From: Guyanagaster necrorhizus
Lineage: Eukaryota > Basidiomycota > Agaricomycetes > Agaricales > Physalacriaceae
Reading direction: 5' to 3'
Assembly: GCF_019112545.1 (NCBI RefSeq)
Contig: NW_025064880.1
Location: 2,664,054-2,728,053 of the forward strand
Length of the DNA: 64,000 nt
The notes beneath the pieces were generated by a model that was not told the DNA's origin, did no database searches, and worked only from the letters and a program-made list of their open reading frames with translations. The translations under genes and the position numbers were made by a program. Below are positions 42,703 to 54,577 of the stretch, piece after piece; within the stretch, counting starts at the first letter, position 1, and each line of letters opens with the position of its first letter.

Positions 42703-44686
42703 CTATGTATCTGTTGCTGTTGAATAGCCCACGTCTACCCACTCTCTCATCCGCTTTCCGTACCGGATCGTCACCCACACCATCCTGTAATGTCATCAAG
42801 TCAGTCAGATAGCAAAATGAAAAAATTCAAAGTATATCCCACGTACACAAATGCGGACCACCCGATCAAAGCAGCAATACTGTCAGTAACGGCCACGCCA
42901 TACCTCTTGATCGATGGTAATACCAGTGCGACAGACACGGAAAGGATCGCTGACCTGAGGCCCCTGCAAAACCAGGCGTCAGCTTGCTTTCCATCGTTCA
43001 AGATAAAACGAACATCGAGGCTGCCATAATCTCCGCACTCCGCGAATGCAATATGTCCACCGCGTAAGCAGTCGCCGGCGTCAAAGCCATATCGACGCCA
43101 ACCCCGTTGATGAAGAAGCACAGCAGGTTCAGCACGAGCCCAAGCGGACCGTCGATGTATTGTGTTATCAACCCTGAGAAGAGGACAGATAGCGGTACAG
43201 GGATGAGAGTCCCGATGAGTGCGGCTCTTAAACGCTCCTCTGGTCTCCAGGAATTTGCGCCATACTTTTTACGAGACATGATAACGGCACGATCTGAGAG
43301 ATACCCTGCGAGGGGTGCGCCAACTGGAATGCAAGAGGAGAATTAGAGGTGTTTGACAACATGGCGAAGGAGAGTTACCAATGTTGCCTAGCCCTCCAGG
43401 CACAAAGCAAGCTCCAATAATGAATTCGTTTGTGATATTGTATTTGACACCCTGAGAAAGATCAGTTACAGATTAAAAGGTTGTGGGTGGACCTACAATC
43501 GTATATGCGATGGGTATGAATAATGCTTAAAGACATAATTGACATTACAAACTGGCCGAAGGGACTCGGAGTCAGAACGCACCAAAGTCGGTAATCAGAA
43601 CAGCCGCTCCAGAAAGAGTCTAAATACGAAATGAGCGCTCTTGATGAAAGGAGAAAGTTACAGGTAGTCATACAGAAAGCATTAGGTTAGGGCTCCGTAG
43701 AAGTGCCAAAGGCGAGAATGGGTTCAACCAAACCCATTTTCGCTGTTTTGCATCTTCTTCTTCAAGCATCTTGTCAATGCCACGGGATCCCGGGTGACTC
43801 GTCTCTGGAAGGAAGAAGAACATCAGCATGAACGCGGCGAAGCCGGCGAAAGCGAGGGCGATCTGCGTCCATCGCCAAGAGGCGTAATGTGCGCCCCATC
43901 CTGAGTGGGAAGAAATGAGTCAAAAAGAACGAACGTAAAGACATGATAGTGTATTTACCTCCAGCCAGAGGTGACAGTGCTGGGCCAAGGAGCGTTGCCT
44001 AGTAGCAACATAAGCGTATCGTTATGAAGTGTAGCATGACCACATACCCCAAAGAAGATGCCCATTGCCGTTCCGCGCTCCGTCAGCTTGTAGATATCAC
44101 CGATCACCGCTGCCCCTACAGACATTCCGCCAGAAGTTCCGAATGCCTGGATAAAGCGGCACACCATCATTTCTGGAACACTGCGCGATAACGCGACGCC
44201 GATGGACCCAAGGGTGAGCAGAGGGGTGCCGATAAGATATACCGGCCGCCGGCCGTCTTCGTTTATGAGTGCTTCAATAATTGTACAACTAAAAACTAAG
44301 CTCACAGAAACTGCTGTATGTCGCGAATACCATCCCGCCCAGTGATGCAGCGAATATTGACAGACTGACAGCAAAACTGCACGGAGATGTTAGCAAATAT
44401 GATGGGGCGCCGTCGACAGTACCATTGCGCACCTAATTGTTGTCCCCGTTGTGTTCATATCATGCGCGATTTGAGGTATTGCAGGAATAAACGATCCTGA
44501 TGCAAACACTGATGAAGACCTGTCAGTTCATCGTCACACAGCAGCTCGTCTAACAACTCAACTCGGGACCAAAGCGCTCCATGATACAAGAGCTACAATT
44601 GTCCGCTTCTGAATGGGGGAGAATCGATTGTAGATTTTTTCATGCCTAGACACCTCTTCAAGGAGGGGGGTGGACTCTGAATCCAT
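42703..44686 (-). CDS. MFS transporter 1 (DHA1-type drug/polyamine efflux)
   Basis: Plasma-membrane proton antiporter of the major facilitator superfamily, 12-helix DHA1 type. The start is at 44684-44686 (MDSESTPLLEEVSRHEKIYN), a soluble head with a dileucine-like LL. Helix one includes TIVALVSWSALVP and FASGSFIPAIPQIAHDMN. The A-type loop is EDGRRPVYL. Helices four to five read VPEMMVCRFIQAFGTSGGMS and VGAAVIGDIY. The central loop has PETSHPGSRGIDKMLEEEDA. The second half includes YNITNEFIIGACFVPGGLGN, VGAPLAGYLSDRAVIMSRKK, FINGVGVDMALTPATAY and a C-terminal REWVDVGYSTATDT. The stop is at 42703-42705. About ten short introns are required and none leaves a frame break. It is a close paralogue of the gene at 60477-62486. 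The substrate cannot be told from sequence. Confidence 0.88.
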
Positions 44687-45717
44687 GGGCGAGACGAGAA
44701 CTAGACCGGTGAGTGGGAGTGGGATAAGAAGAAACTCAACGAGTCACAACAGGGTGATTTCAATTTGACAGATGGTACATAATGAGTCATCCACAAGCAG
44801 CGGCAATTATGGCGAAATATTAGCCGGCCTGTTCGCCATTGATTTAAATTGAGGTGGAGAGTGGGTTATCACAGCTTGCAGACCTGAAGCTGCCAAGTGG
44901 TGTGTACAATGAAACTTTGAAGAAAAAATGTTAAGTCAGATCGTAAGCAAAATTGTGCCGGACGACCGGACCAGAATACCGTACGCCGCGGCCTAGACTA
45001 TCTCCGCTGAGGCGTGTATATCTTATCTCATCATGACACGGTCATCTGATAAAAGATGGATGCGGTGGATACGGATGGGTCCGTACCGTGGCTACCTTCG
45101 ACGACCCAAAATACGGCCGTATTGATACGGCTGAAATAAGATTGTTGATGGAGAGCCGAGGATAATCTAATGCCATCAAGGTGAGTACATATGATGTTAA
45201 TGAAGCGACTAATACTCATATCTTGACTCTAATATTCACTGTCGTGGTAAAACTATCCGTATGCGGACAACAGTACCGATTTGACATCAACCGTACCATA
45301 CCGTCGGCAACAATTTTGGTACGGTCTACAGCCGTATTGTTACAGCCGTATCCATAACCGTATGGTGCACATCCCTAGTCGTCATCCAGCTGTGTATTAT
45401 GCGTATCGCGGGAGGAAGTGCGTAGCACTTTGAGATAAGGAAATAATAGAAAATGGTCTTCATCTCCTTGCTTCTCTGTCGAGGCAAAAACAAGTCCCCG
45501 TATCGTCTATCGTACGCCCGACGCCAATAGGGAAAGTCAACGGTCAATCGAGTACGTTGAGGGGTCAAATTCAACAAGAGCAAGAGATCATTGCAAAGGG
45601 AATGTCGGAGAAGGCTCGGACTAGTGAAAATGCAACGCAACCAGAATATGAGCGCATGTATGGCAAGCAGGACTCCCTCTGGCTCATGGCTCCATATAGC
45701 CAAGCGGGTTAATATTG
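44687..45717. other. intergenic with a CCGTA/TACGG-rich patch
   Basis: No gene is recognised. Between about 45058 and 45377 the words CCGTA, TACGG and ACGGCTGTA recur on both strands, ending at a CACCATACGG-type segment next to CTAGGGATGTGCA (read on the minus strand near 45377). The pattern resembles the ends of non-autonomous DNA transposons, but matching termini and a target duplication were not found. Confidence 0.5.
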
Positions 45718-46325
45718 ATGTCTGTTAATACCAGAAGGACAAGACTTTTGATGAACGTCGCGGAAGAGCACCTCGGCGTTATCAAATGAGAATGAACAAT
45801 AGGTGCAGAAAGGGATTTTCCTTGAAAAGCGTCAACCTGCAGGAAGCGTAGTGCAATGTTACTTTCACGGATGAAATCTGTGAAGGTACAGAGGGCCCAC
45901 AGGAAGTGTTTCAACATTCCAAGATAATGTACGATCGGTGACATTTCCTTCGGATGGAGAAATATCTCGGACCATATCTCCAGCGGAACAGGGTGGGCTG
46001 GGACAACAGTGTTGTAAGCATCTACTGCTTGTAGCATCTTAGCGCGGTGCTCGAGAAAGTCACTGGATACCTTCGTCAATATTCAGGATGCCGGAGATAA
46101 GAGAGGTGTACTGGTTTTGGGCTGGTTGAAATCAGGAAAAGGATCATTGTTGGAGAGAAAAGGCAGAAAGTTGGACGTGACGTGAGCAAGAGCCACTTGC
46201 GAATGTGCCAGAGGAAAATTGCCTTTGTTGCAGTATAGATGGGTCGAAAGGAAGACCAAACGTCTAAAGAACTTTTGGGTTCTCTTCCAGCTACGAAAAT
46301 CAAGAAACTGCGAAGTACGGGGCAC
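45684..46325 (-). pseudogene. F-box-like protein fragment, inverted copy
   Basis: Second copy of the F-box relic. It keeps the same frame, the same TGA after STPLLSPAS (46083-46085), and the same TKVSSDFLEHRAKMLQAVDA and PVPLEIWSEIFLH segments. The sequence leaves homology with the other copy after LVLTDI and ends within a few codons. Near 46235 it has three additional codons compared with the left copy. Confidence 0.65.
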
Positions 46326-46550
46326 TGTTGAGACCAGTATTTGGGTTGCTGTGGTAGACGGGTGATGGTGGGTGAAGAAGAGGCGTGGGAACTAGATTCC
46401 AATCCAAAGCAAATCCTTTCCGGACGACGAAGAACAAGCCGGCTTTCTGAGTCTCTCTTTTGCTCCGACGATTCATCGTGTCAGCTTCAATGGCTATTAA
46501 CAGCCTCAAACCGGCTGAGAAATCCGGATACCCTTCGTTAATAATCTTTA
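45718..46550 (-). repeat. long inverted duplication, right arm (about 0.8 kb)
   Basis: Reverse-complement copy of 35212-36023. The two arms face each other across about 9.7 kb that carries the alcohol dehydrogenase, seven-helix, GH30 and MFS 1 genes. Confidence 0.92.
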
Positions 46551-47019
46551 TCTGACGCTGGATGTTGGCATCCCTGTCAGGACTCTAGGAGGTCACTATT
46601 AGCAGCAATAGGGAAATGGAGGGATGAAGAACTTGTTATTAGTGGTACAATTACAGGACTTATATACCTCTACAAGTATTCTAGTAAGTTCTACTACTGT
46701 CCCATAATTGTAGCTAAGTGGGTAATGTAGAATCTTCAAGCATCAGCGTGACTTTGCATGTACAGGTAAGGCCCGTTCACCGGTTCAATATTGGTGTGTT
46801 GGCTTGTTCAGCTAACAGTCACATACCATGAGCAATTCGAATTATTTTACATAAATTACATCGCAATGACTCTGGTGAATCTATGGCTATTAGCTCCTAG
46901 TAGCCACGTATCATGGAGGGTTATTTCAGCGATGAGATTTCACTCTAATGGCCTACAGGGAAACCATGCAGAAGGATATAAACGTATATCATAGGAAAGC
47001 TGACCATCAGTTCTTCCTG
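46551..47019. other. intergenic, nothing recognised
   Basis: AT-rich spacer between the inverted duplication and the seven-helix gene; no exon or repeat could be identified with confidence. Confidence 0.45.
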
Positions 47020-48311
47020 TTAATTACTTTCTAGGTCAACCGTAGCATGCCTGCTATCTCCAAAAGCACTATCACAATGGCAACTATCTTCCCTCTCCAA
47101 CCCACCGTTCCCGAGGCTGACCTCATGGGAGTTGCTCGATGTGCCCTCCGCAGCACGGAGAGCGGAATGTCCACCGAATTGCATCATAGAGACACTGCTT
47201 GATTTCCAGCTGTCATTAGGGCGTGATTGTCCCGATGCAACGCGTCCAACAATAAGAGTAGGGGCGAATCCCTGAAAAACCATCAGTTCTTGAGCTACCA
47301 CAAGGGGGGAAAAAGGACAAACTGTGATCGAAACATATATGACTTGTGGATAAGGGCTCACATTATTGTTGCAAAGGATAAAAACCATCCAAAATATTAG
47401 GGAGAAGGCATAGAGCGAAGCTGACTCGACGACAATTTCAATAATGCGATGGTAGGCACCAATGTTGTCTGAAGATTTCCCAGCCATTATGATGCGGTAG
47501 ATGATGAGGACGGTACAGAGCAGCGTAGTTCCTAAAGAGAGCGAAAGATAAATGGTGGTCCATTCGACCTCTTGTGCAGCGATGGGTCCATTGCCCGATA
47601 TAGGACCATAGTCTGGTCCATGGATGTTATCAAGTATGGCCAGCAAGCCGAAAACTGTGCTGGGTTAATCTCAGGAGGAGAACAATAAGGCTAAGAGGCA
47701 TACCATTTTGAGAGAAAAGAAGTAGTGTTTGTAATGCAATGAATTCATAGCGACCGCCCCAAATAACCCAGCAGCGCCAGATCTAAAAAATTTCAATACT
47801 CTTCATGAAAGGGGAAGAGAAATTATGGTGGCAGACCATGATAGCATCGGCAATGGTGGTAGCAAGCCCGGATGTGAGTCCGGTTAACCAATGATATATG
47901 TGCCACTGATGAGAACTGCTTGTGGTCAGTGCTTGAAGCTCGGTGTTGAGTGTCTCCCCGTTGTCGATGAAGGTATATTTGATTGAGCTCCAGTCGGCTG
48001 CCACATAAATTGTAGCCAAGATGTACAAGATGACAATGATAGAAACCATCGCGTTTCTTGCTTTCATTTGTTTTCCTTTCCTCGCTGTAAATATGAAGGT
48101 TGTGTGTGCATTCAAAGATAATCATTAAAGACCTCACGTACCTATTACCCATAGAGTGACTGCTAGGGTACACGTATAGATGCCTGTGATCTTTTAGGTT
48201 AAACGGATTATGTGCACATTGGTACAGCCACAGACCATGAAAAAAAGCCCCCAGTGGTGCTTCGTTCAGGTACGACTCAAGAATATTGATGAATACTCTG
48301 TCCGACGACAT
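47020..48311 (-). CDS. basidiomycete seven-helix membrane protein (IWRCW family), copy 1
   Basis: Member of a large basidiomycete family of seven-helix membrane proteins with no known function. The start is at 48309-48311 (MSSDRVFINILESYLNEAPL) and the stop TAA at 47020-47022. Exons give helix one near GAFFHG, IYTCTLAVTLWVI, then MVSIIVILYILATIYVAADW. A luminal loop follows, then HWLTGLTSGLATTIADAIM joined to the family signature IWRCWVIWGGRYEFI. Next comes the IYLSLSLGTTLLCTVLIIYR segment, then ESASLYAFSLIFWMVFILC, and a final GFAPTLIVGRVASG helix end. A Ser/Gly-rich cytosolic tail of about 70 residues follows. The introns are short with GT...AG ends. The topology resembles serpentine receptors, but ligand and partners are unknown. 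Confidence 0.78.
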
Positions 48312-51300
48312 GATAGTGGATCCTGGAAAGGCGTGGGCAGAGCTTGATGTTTTTCCTTATATAGCCCAGCTAGCGCAAGTCCCACTGGATTCATCTGTGA
48401 TAAGTATCTGTGTTCTGTCCATCTATCACCATGAAACCAGTGTTCTGAACAGAAAGCGTGAGATGGAATTCATGATTCTGAGAAATACAAACCACATGGC
48501 AACCAGGAACTGTTGGTAGAACAAAGAATCAAGAAGCGTATATATGTCTAGAAGAAATATCAGGTGGATATATTTGGAATATTTTCTATCATCAAATGTG
48601 CGGCATGCATATTTTCTTTGATAACAGATCCTGTGATGTTAACAATCTGCAGCTTGGCCCTGATGATGAAAAACATTCAAAACGTGATGGATGAGGCCTC
48701 AAAGCTGGAATATATTCACATTTGACAATATGACTGTAGTAGCTTCGGCCTTATGTACCCACTCAATTCCTTCTGTTTTGGTTCTTCAGTCCTGACATCT
48801 CATTCCCCCGTCACAACTAAGCAAATACAATATCACTGGCAGTTAATCAGACACCTCTAACATGGTTCTGCTGGTACGGCTTTGATCCCATCATTCCAGG
48901 TGAGGAAGAGGAAGGGGTGCAGATACGATCACTTGTAACTGTGTTTGACAAGTAGTGGATGAGATATGGCGTCGGGTAAAATTTTGAGATATGGAGCTTC
49001 AGGATTCCATCTCTTGTCGACGATCAGTTGGGGACGTACTTCTTTCGGCGTTGCTATGTCACATTTTAATGACTAGGAACATTGCATGACTCGTAGAGCA
49101 CTTGGCGAGTTTTCATCGATGCGTTTCTCTTATCGCGTCTATAGTCAGTGGGGGCTGTAGCAGGTGAACAAGATTACCGTCTGGTTGGTCATTTCATTCC
49201 AGTCGGTCCTCCCCCTGTGGCGAGAAAGGACTCGTTATAATTACTTTATTTTATTCTTGTCTGGAAGACGTTGATTCAGGCGGGACCAGAGCCAAGAAAG
49301 AACCTGAAGAGTCGAAGACAGACCAAATTGAAAATTGGCAATGGGAGAGACCGTGTTTGGATCACATGGTCGCAAATTGGGCCGTGGGAAAGGCTTGCTG
49401 TCATCCGGGTACCGGGTACCGCGTCGTTTCAACAAGACCGCCATATTCGTCTAGCTATTACAAGTTTCCTTCTGCGCTCGTCCCAGATCGCAGGTCGTTT
49501 TGCAGCCTCACAAATGATTCGACGATTAGCGCTGGTGATAGCCCACAAGGAAACAAATACTGCTAGGATTGTTGTGGAGGAACGTCCGGTCGGACACAGT
49601 ACAGAATATAGGCGTGGACTCGTGCGTTCATCGTTCTTTCTAATCCGACATTAGGGTGTCATTGATTCTAGTTCTGTAGGTTATGATCAACCTGTATACG
49701 CCCTTGCTTGATGAATCGTAATGGCATCCATCCGTGACCTGATTGTTCCAATACGTGTTTGGTCATTACTGCGCTACAGCCATCTTTGTAGCCTCACGCA
49801 GTATTCGACGGTTAGCGATGGCCCACAAGTAAGTGAGGCTTATTGGGTTGGAACGCCCGAGCCACGGATGGAGGGTTCGTTCATTGTTCTTCCGGTATTG
49901 AAGTGTCGCTAAGTCCAGCTATCTAGATCCGCCCTTCACGCGGTGAAATTTGACGATATCTTTTTGCACGAAGCGAATTGGACATTCAAGATCTCAAGAG
50001 ATGTGGGAAGGGTAGCTTGAGCTGACAGTGGAGGTACGACATCGGTTCTTCGCCTTGACTATTTGTCAATTTCAGGTCTGCAGGACTGGCGCGGCTGCTT
50101 TGATGCATACATCGCGTGCATTATGCTGAATTCTACCTTCTTATGTTCCTGTAGCAATCGTGTAGACCGATTACGCTTTCCGTTCTCTCCAAGGCTTGCC
50201 CTTCCCTTAACTTCAAGTGATGAGTGATAGGTATTTTCTTCTGGCCAATGAAGAATCACGTTGACTGACATTTTATGCCAGTTATCTTTATCCACGCAGT
50301 GTGTAGCTTCTGCTTGCATTCAAGCCTGTTCTGGTATTAAGGTCCTCTCTACAGATGTACGCGTATAATTGCATACAAGACCCAAGATCGGCAAAAGCTA
50401 TGGTTTACTGGCAGTGCATATAATGTCCGTCCACCTCATCTCTTCTGAAGCGCATCGACCTGATGATAAAATGATGTCCTTAGATCTGGCTTACTGATCC
50501 ACTGCCTTTGGTCCCGTGTCCTACTCGAGCCTAAAGATGGATGGACAGTCTTTCTATAGCGTTGAGCTGTGGTGTCTTCATTGCGGCATCATAGTGTAAT
50601 GATATCCTCTTCTCAGCTATGCTTTGTCTGGTTCGATCCCAGTCATGTCGTTCTGACAGTCTGAAGGTTCCACTGACTTTTTCCTTTGAACTCTGTATCA
50701 TCTTCACAGAAGGGCCTTAATCTATGTGCAAATTTCTGGCCAGTTCGTGGGCCGTTCGTACCCAGAATGCTTTCTGACTCACTCGATATCACTGGCGACC
50801 AGTCCAGGATCGTGGCGATAGGATAGGGAGATATGCTCAAGTCGGACATGATACTGCCTCACGGATAGGGCATGTCGACCTTCGTTTCGACGTTGGAATA
50901 TCACTGATTTGGATTTGTAAGCGACCTTTGTCGTGCACGTCGTAACCCACTCTCCTGACATTGAAATTAATTGGAGGGCCATTTGGAAGTTGGAATGCCC
51001 AAGACGATGGAATGGAGGTACATTCATTGTTATTTCGGCGTTGGCGTATCACCGACACTTGCTCTCAAGATGGACCTTTTCCCGTCTACAGTCTCAGTAT
51101 CCCTTGAATCTGTATGCTCTGAGCGGATTGAATTTGGAAGATCTGCTCAAGGGCCTGGAGGTACGACCATCAGTTCTTTCGCCTTGACGATTTTCTGGAC
51201 TTGTGTCTGCAGGTGTACTGGTGCACATATTGGGCCGACTGCGCCGTGCGCGCGCGCACCCCTCCGACAAATCCCCAGGTACTTATCAGCCTACCTCAAT

Positions 51301-52793
51301 TCAAGCTCCTTGCTGTAATCTTTCGCTCGTGCGTTTCCTCTTCCACGTCTCCTGCTGTAAGTTGATGGAGATGTAGTGACCATCACCGTGTTCGTCGTCG
51401 ACTGTTCCCTACTCTCACCTCCATATAGTGCAAGACCAGAATGACTTTTCTTCTGAAATGCCGATGTGGGCGCCATGTCGAGAATGTAATCTTTGGTATG
51501 CCCGTTTTGACTCTCCTCTGATATGCTTCTAATATAACGCCTGCGAAGTGCAAGATACGGAGAGTCGGAGAGGTCAGTGGACACTCAAAAGATCATACAG
51601 AGGGACATGTCCTTAGATAGGTTTGTGTCTGAAGCTCATTTATGTTCCTTGGCTGATGTTCTAGCTCCAGACCGCCAGCTCACGAGGCTGCACCCTCCGC
51701 TGTTCCTGAACATAAGGTTTTTTAAAGCATATACCGGAGACTTCGAGAAGTCTGTATTGTTTGCAAATTGGGACTGTTGTATTTACTAGGTGCCTATGTC
51801 GAGATACAGGCTAACAACATGGCAACATCTCCGTGCATTTTACGTTGTCATCTAGGCGCGAAACTGTACCGTCTATCGGAATCACTTCTCTTTTTTTATG
51901 GTGTCTCCGATGTCGCCCCGCCCGAGCGCCCACCATGCATACACAAGTCTCGAGCGATACGACCAGGGTCGGTCGATAATCAAAACCCAATGGTACTATG
52001 ATAGCTTCCATATGCTGGCAGCCAGTCCTTTCGTAAATATTGTCCATCTGGCTGGACTTGTGTGCGCTCCTATGACCACGCACATTGTGTTATTCTTTGG
52101 AAAAGAACTTCTGCCGAGGAGGATTCGCCTGTTCCTGTCCCGTGTCATTACGAAGTGAGATTCCTTCTCCTTTTCGAAGTCTCTTGACTCAAGCTTTGTG
52201 CCATAAGGAGATCACTCTGTTCCATTCCGTTCCGGAATAGACGGGCACATCGGATGAACCTCCCCACGTTCTTGTGTTATATCTTATCGGTTATTTCGCT
52301 TTGACTTCCAACTGTGGCGTTGCCTCGAAAACAACCTTCGACAACACGAAATTATGAGAATTTCAAAGCTTCTCTGGCATCTCGGCGAGATAATCTTTGA
52401 AACCATCATCTCCCTTGATCATCATCTTTGGGCGCTATTGACCTATTCAGTAGTCGGCGTTCCCCACCAGCTCTCGATAGACGGTGATGGAACTTCGCAG
52501 TATCAAATAGGCAGTTCGCTTTGAATGGAATTAAGCATGTTAGTTCCATTTACCTGGTACTGGAACAACCGCCTAGCTCAAAGGAGCGTGTTCTTATCAA
52601 ATGCCTCATAAGCAGTCATCGGTTCATAGGCATTCAATTCTGCAGTTCATTTAACCGCCGACATAGTATCACACCCACCCACGAGGGTTTACGGAGTGGT
52701 TTCTTTTCCGATTGATGTTGCGCGTGCTTGGCGGAGTTGAAATGGAATATAAGAACGAGTAATTTGTTCGTCGAGGACTCGTGGTGCTCCAAC
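48312..52793. other. 4.5 kb without a gene; degenerate dispersed repeats
   Basis: No domain was found on either strand, although open stretches exist (for example 49271-49654 and 50971-51318). Several similar blocks recur: a GAACG/GAATG-CCC...GGAGG-TTCATTGTT-TTC-GG-TTG segment near 49605, 49850-49905 and 50990-51045, and a second pair around 50036-50090 and 51158-51220 (CGCCTTGACTATTT against CGCCTTGACGATTT, then TCTGCAGG). They look like old copies of one repetitive element. Confidence 0.45.
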
Positions 52794-54070
52794 ATGGCCT
52801 CCTATCCAGCAGCGTTCTCACTTCAGTACCGCGATACACTGCTGAATGTGACATTGCTCGAATCTCTGCTCTATGGTACGCTCCTCATCTGAAATGTTAC
52901 CAGTGCTTACCTGAATCGCGTTTTGTTACATAGGGATGTACACTACTGTTGTGGCTTTTACGATCTGGGTAGTCGGTATGCTTTTCGTCTCGATGTCTTG
53001 GTCGATACACCATCCTCATGCATACGCTAGCTGTCCGTGATAAAGGCAGAGATCGCCTCATTCATGGCGGACTGGTCCTCGCAATGCACCTCATCGCCAC
53101 ATCCCATCTCGCTGTTCGATGGGATTTCATCCGAGGGGGGTTCATAAGACATGGCCAAACGGAGGAAACGACATACGACTATTTCTTCGATGCGCCCAAG
53201 TGGATGCTCCTGAGCACAGCGGCTTTCATGGCAAATACCCTTATCGCAGATTGCATCATGGTAAGCATATTTCTTTATATCCTACACATTCGGACGAGTC
53301 TGATGTGTTGTAATGACATAGATCTGGCGGTGCTGGATCATCTGTGGCCGAAAATGGATGTTCGTCGTCGTGCCAGGGCTATGTACCATCGTTGGAACGA
53401 GTACGTCCCCCCCCCTTTCAACCATCATCATCGTCAATTAGAACTGACAATCCAAACCCAGTTTTCGCAGGTTTCAGCATCTACCAACAAACGGCTACGC
53501 CTCCCCCCGGGAGCGCATGGAGCACCGCCCAGATCGACTGGTTGCTCCCCTACTTCTCCATGTCGCTTGCCGTAACGCTGCTGTGCACGCTGCTCATCAT
53601 ATATCGGATCACAGCTGTTAGACCAAGTATCAAGAAGGAGACGCGCTGGCTCTGGTCCATAGAGGCCATCATCGAATCCGCAGCGCTGTACGCTATAGCG
53701 CTGATCATCCTGTTGGCTTTCTACGCCACGAATGATGTGCATACGAACTATCCGATAGTCGTTGCGACTATAATTACTGTGAGCTTCGCTTTGGCGCTCT
53801 CTCTCTCTTCCCCGGGGTTGATGGATGTGCTATCCTTAGGGCCTGGCGCCTACGCTGATCGTTGCTCGGGTATCAGTATCGGGCGGTGCGACGATGACGA
53901 GGAGGATGCCGGAATCGTCCTCATCCTCGTCCTGGCATATGTCTCCGCGGTCTTTCTGGGCATTTTACTGTCCAAGGAGCGGTTCCACAGAGTGTAATAA
54001 CGCGTGTCTGGCATCTCATGCTTCTTGCGAATCTGAGGTTGAGAAAGAAAAAGAGTATTTGGCTGTATAA
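52794..54070 (+). CDS. basidiomycete seven-helix membrane protein (IWRCW family), copy 2
   Basis: Second member of the same family, on the opposite strand about 4.5 kb away. The start is at 52794 (MASYPAAFSLQYRDTLLNVT). Exons then give LLESLLYGMYTTVVAFTIWV, LVLAMHLIATSHLAVRWDF, a loop with a basic-aromatic start, and PKWMLLSTAAFMANTLIADC. The signature IWRCWIICGRKWMFVVVPGL is created by joining exons at a GTAAGC...ATAG intron. Then come LLPYFSMSLAVTLLCTLLII, ESAALYAIALIILLAFYATN, and GLAPTLIVARVSVSGG, joined from IIT across a GTGAGC...TTAG intron. It ends with a Ser/Cys-rich tail at the TAA at 54068-54070. The parallel with copy 1 (TLLCT-x-LIIYRI and the APTLIV-x-RV ending) supports both gene models. 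The function is unknown. Confidence 0.78.
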
Positions 54071-54577
54071 GAAAAGAGTTCACAAAAATGGATCCCATGA
54101 CTGTTTATGTGTTCCCGTATTCAATCACTTACGCACTTGTGTAAATTGTCCCCCAAAAATTGTCTGCCGGTTGTCAAACATAGATGTGTGGCTGTGGCTA
54201 TTTCTGGTGTGGATCATTGTTGCAAGCACCCACACATTCTCTAAAAAGATGTATTTAGAGTGGGACTCCCTTGTGCACTTGCCTTGAAGGGTTGGTTCCC
54301 TAGATGTCCTCGGAAATAAGCGCTGGTGACAGTTCTAGATCGAGGTTGTTCTCCCGCGGAATCGATACAAACGGAATTGTTTACCTCTAGCATTCGATAA
54401 CTAGCTGGCAGAAGTGCAGGCAGTAAACGTGAACTGCAAGATTGGGCGAGCACTGGGTACGTACTTGCAAGCAACAGTGACATGATCAAAGTGGAGGTTG
54501 CATATCTAAAGTTATGGTACGCACTCCCTCACTCTTCCGAAACCACTCTTTTTGATTCCAGCAGGATCTGATCAGTT
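54071..54577. other. intergenic between convergent genes
   Basis: Spacer between the seven-helix gene and the TDT transporter, both ending here. It should hold both 3' ends; no further feature was seen. Confidence 0.5.

Noticed and set aside
45031..45703. Possible genes on the minus strand next to the inverted duplication
   Set aside because: The first overlaps the TACGG word cluster and the second has no recognised domain or exon partner.
49271..49654. 127-codon plus-strand open frame
   Set aside because: It lies in degenerate repeat sequence with no domain and no flanking exons.
51940..52160. Plus-strand stretch reading as a hydrophobic segment
   Set aside because: Too short, with no compatible splice partners; it does not match the seven-helix family that starts at 52794.
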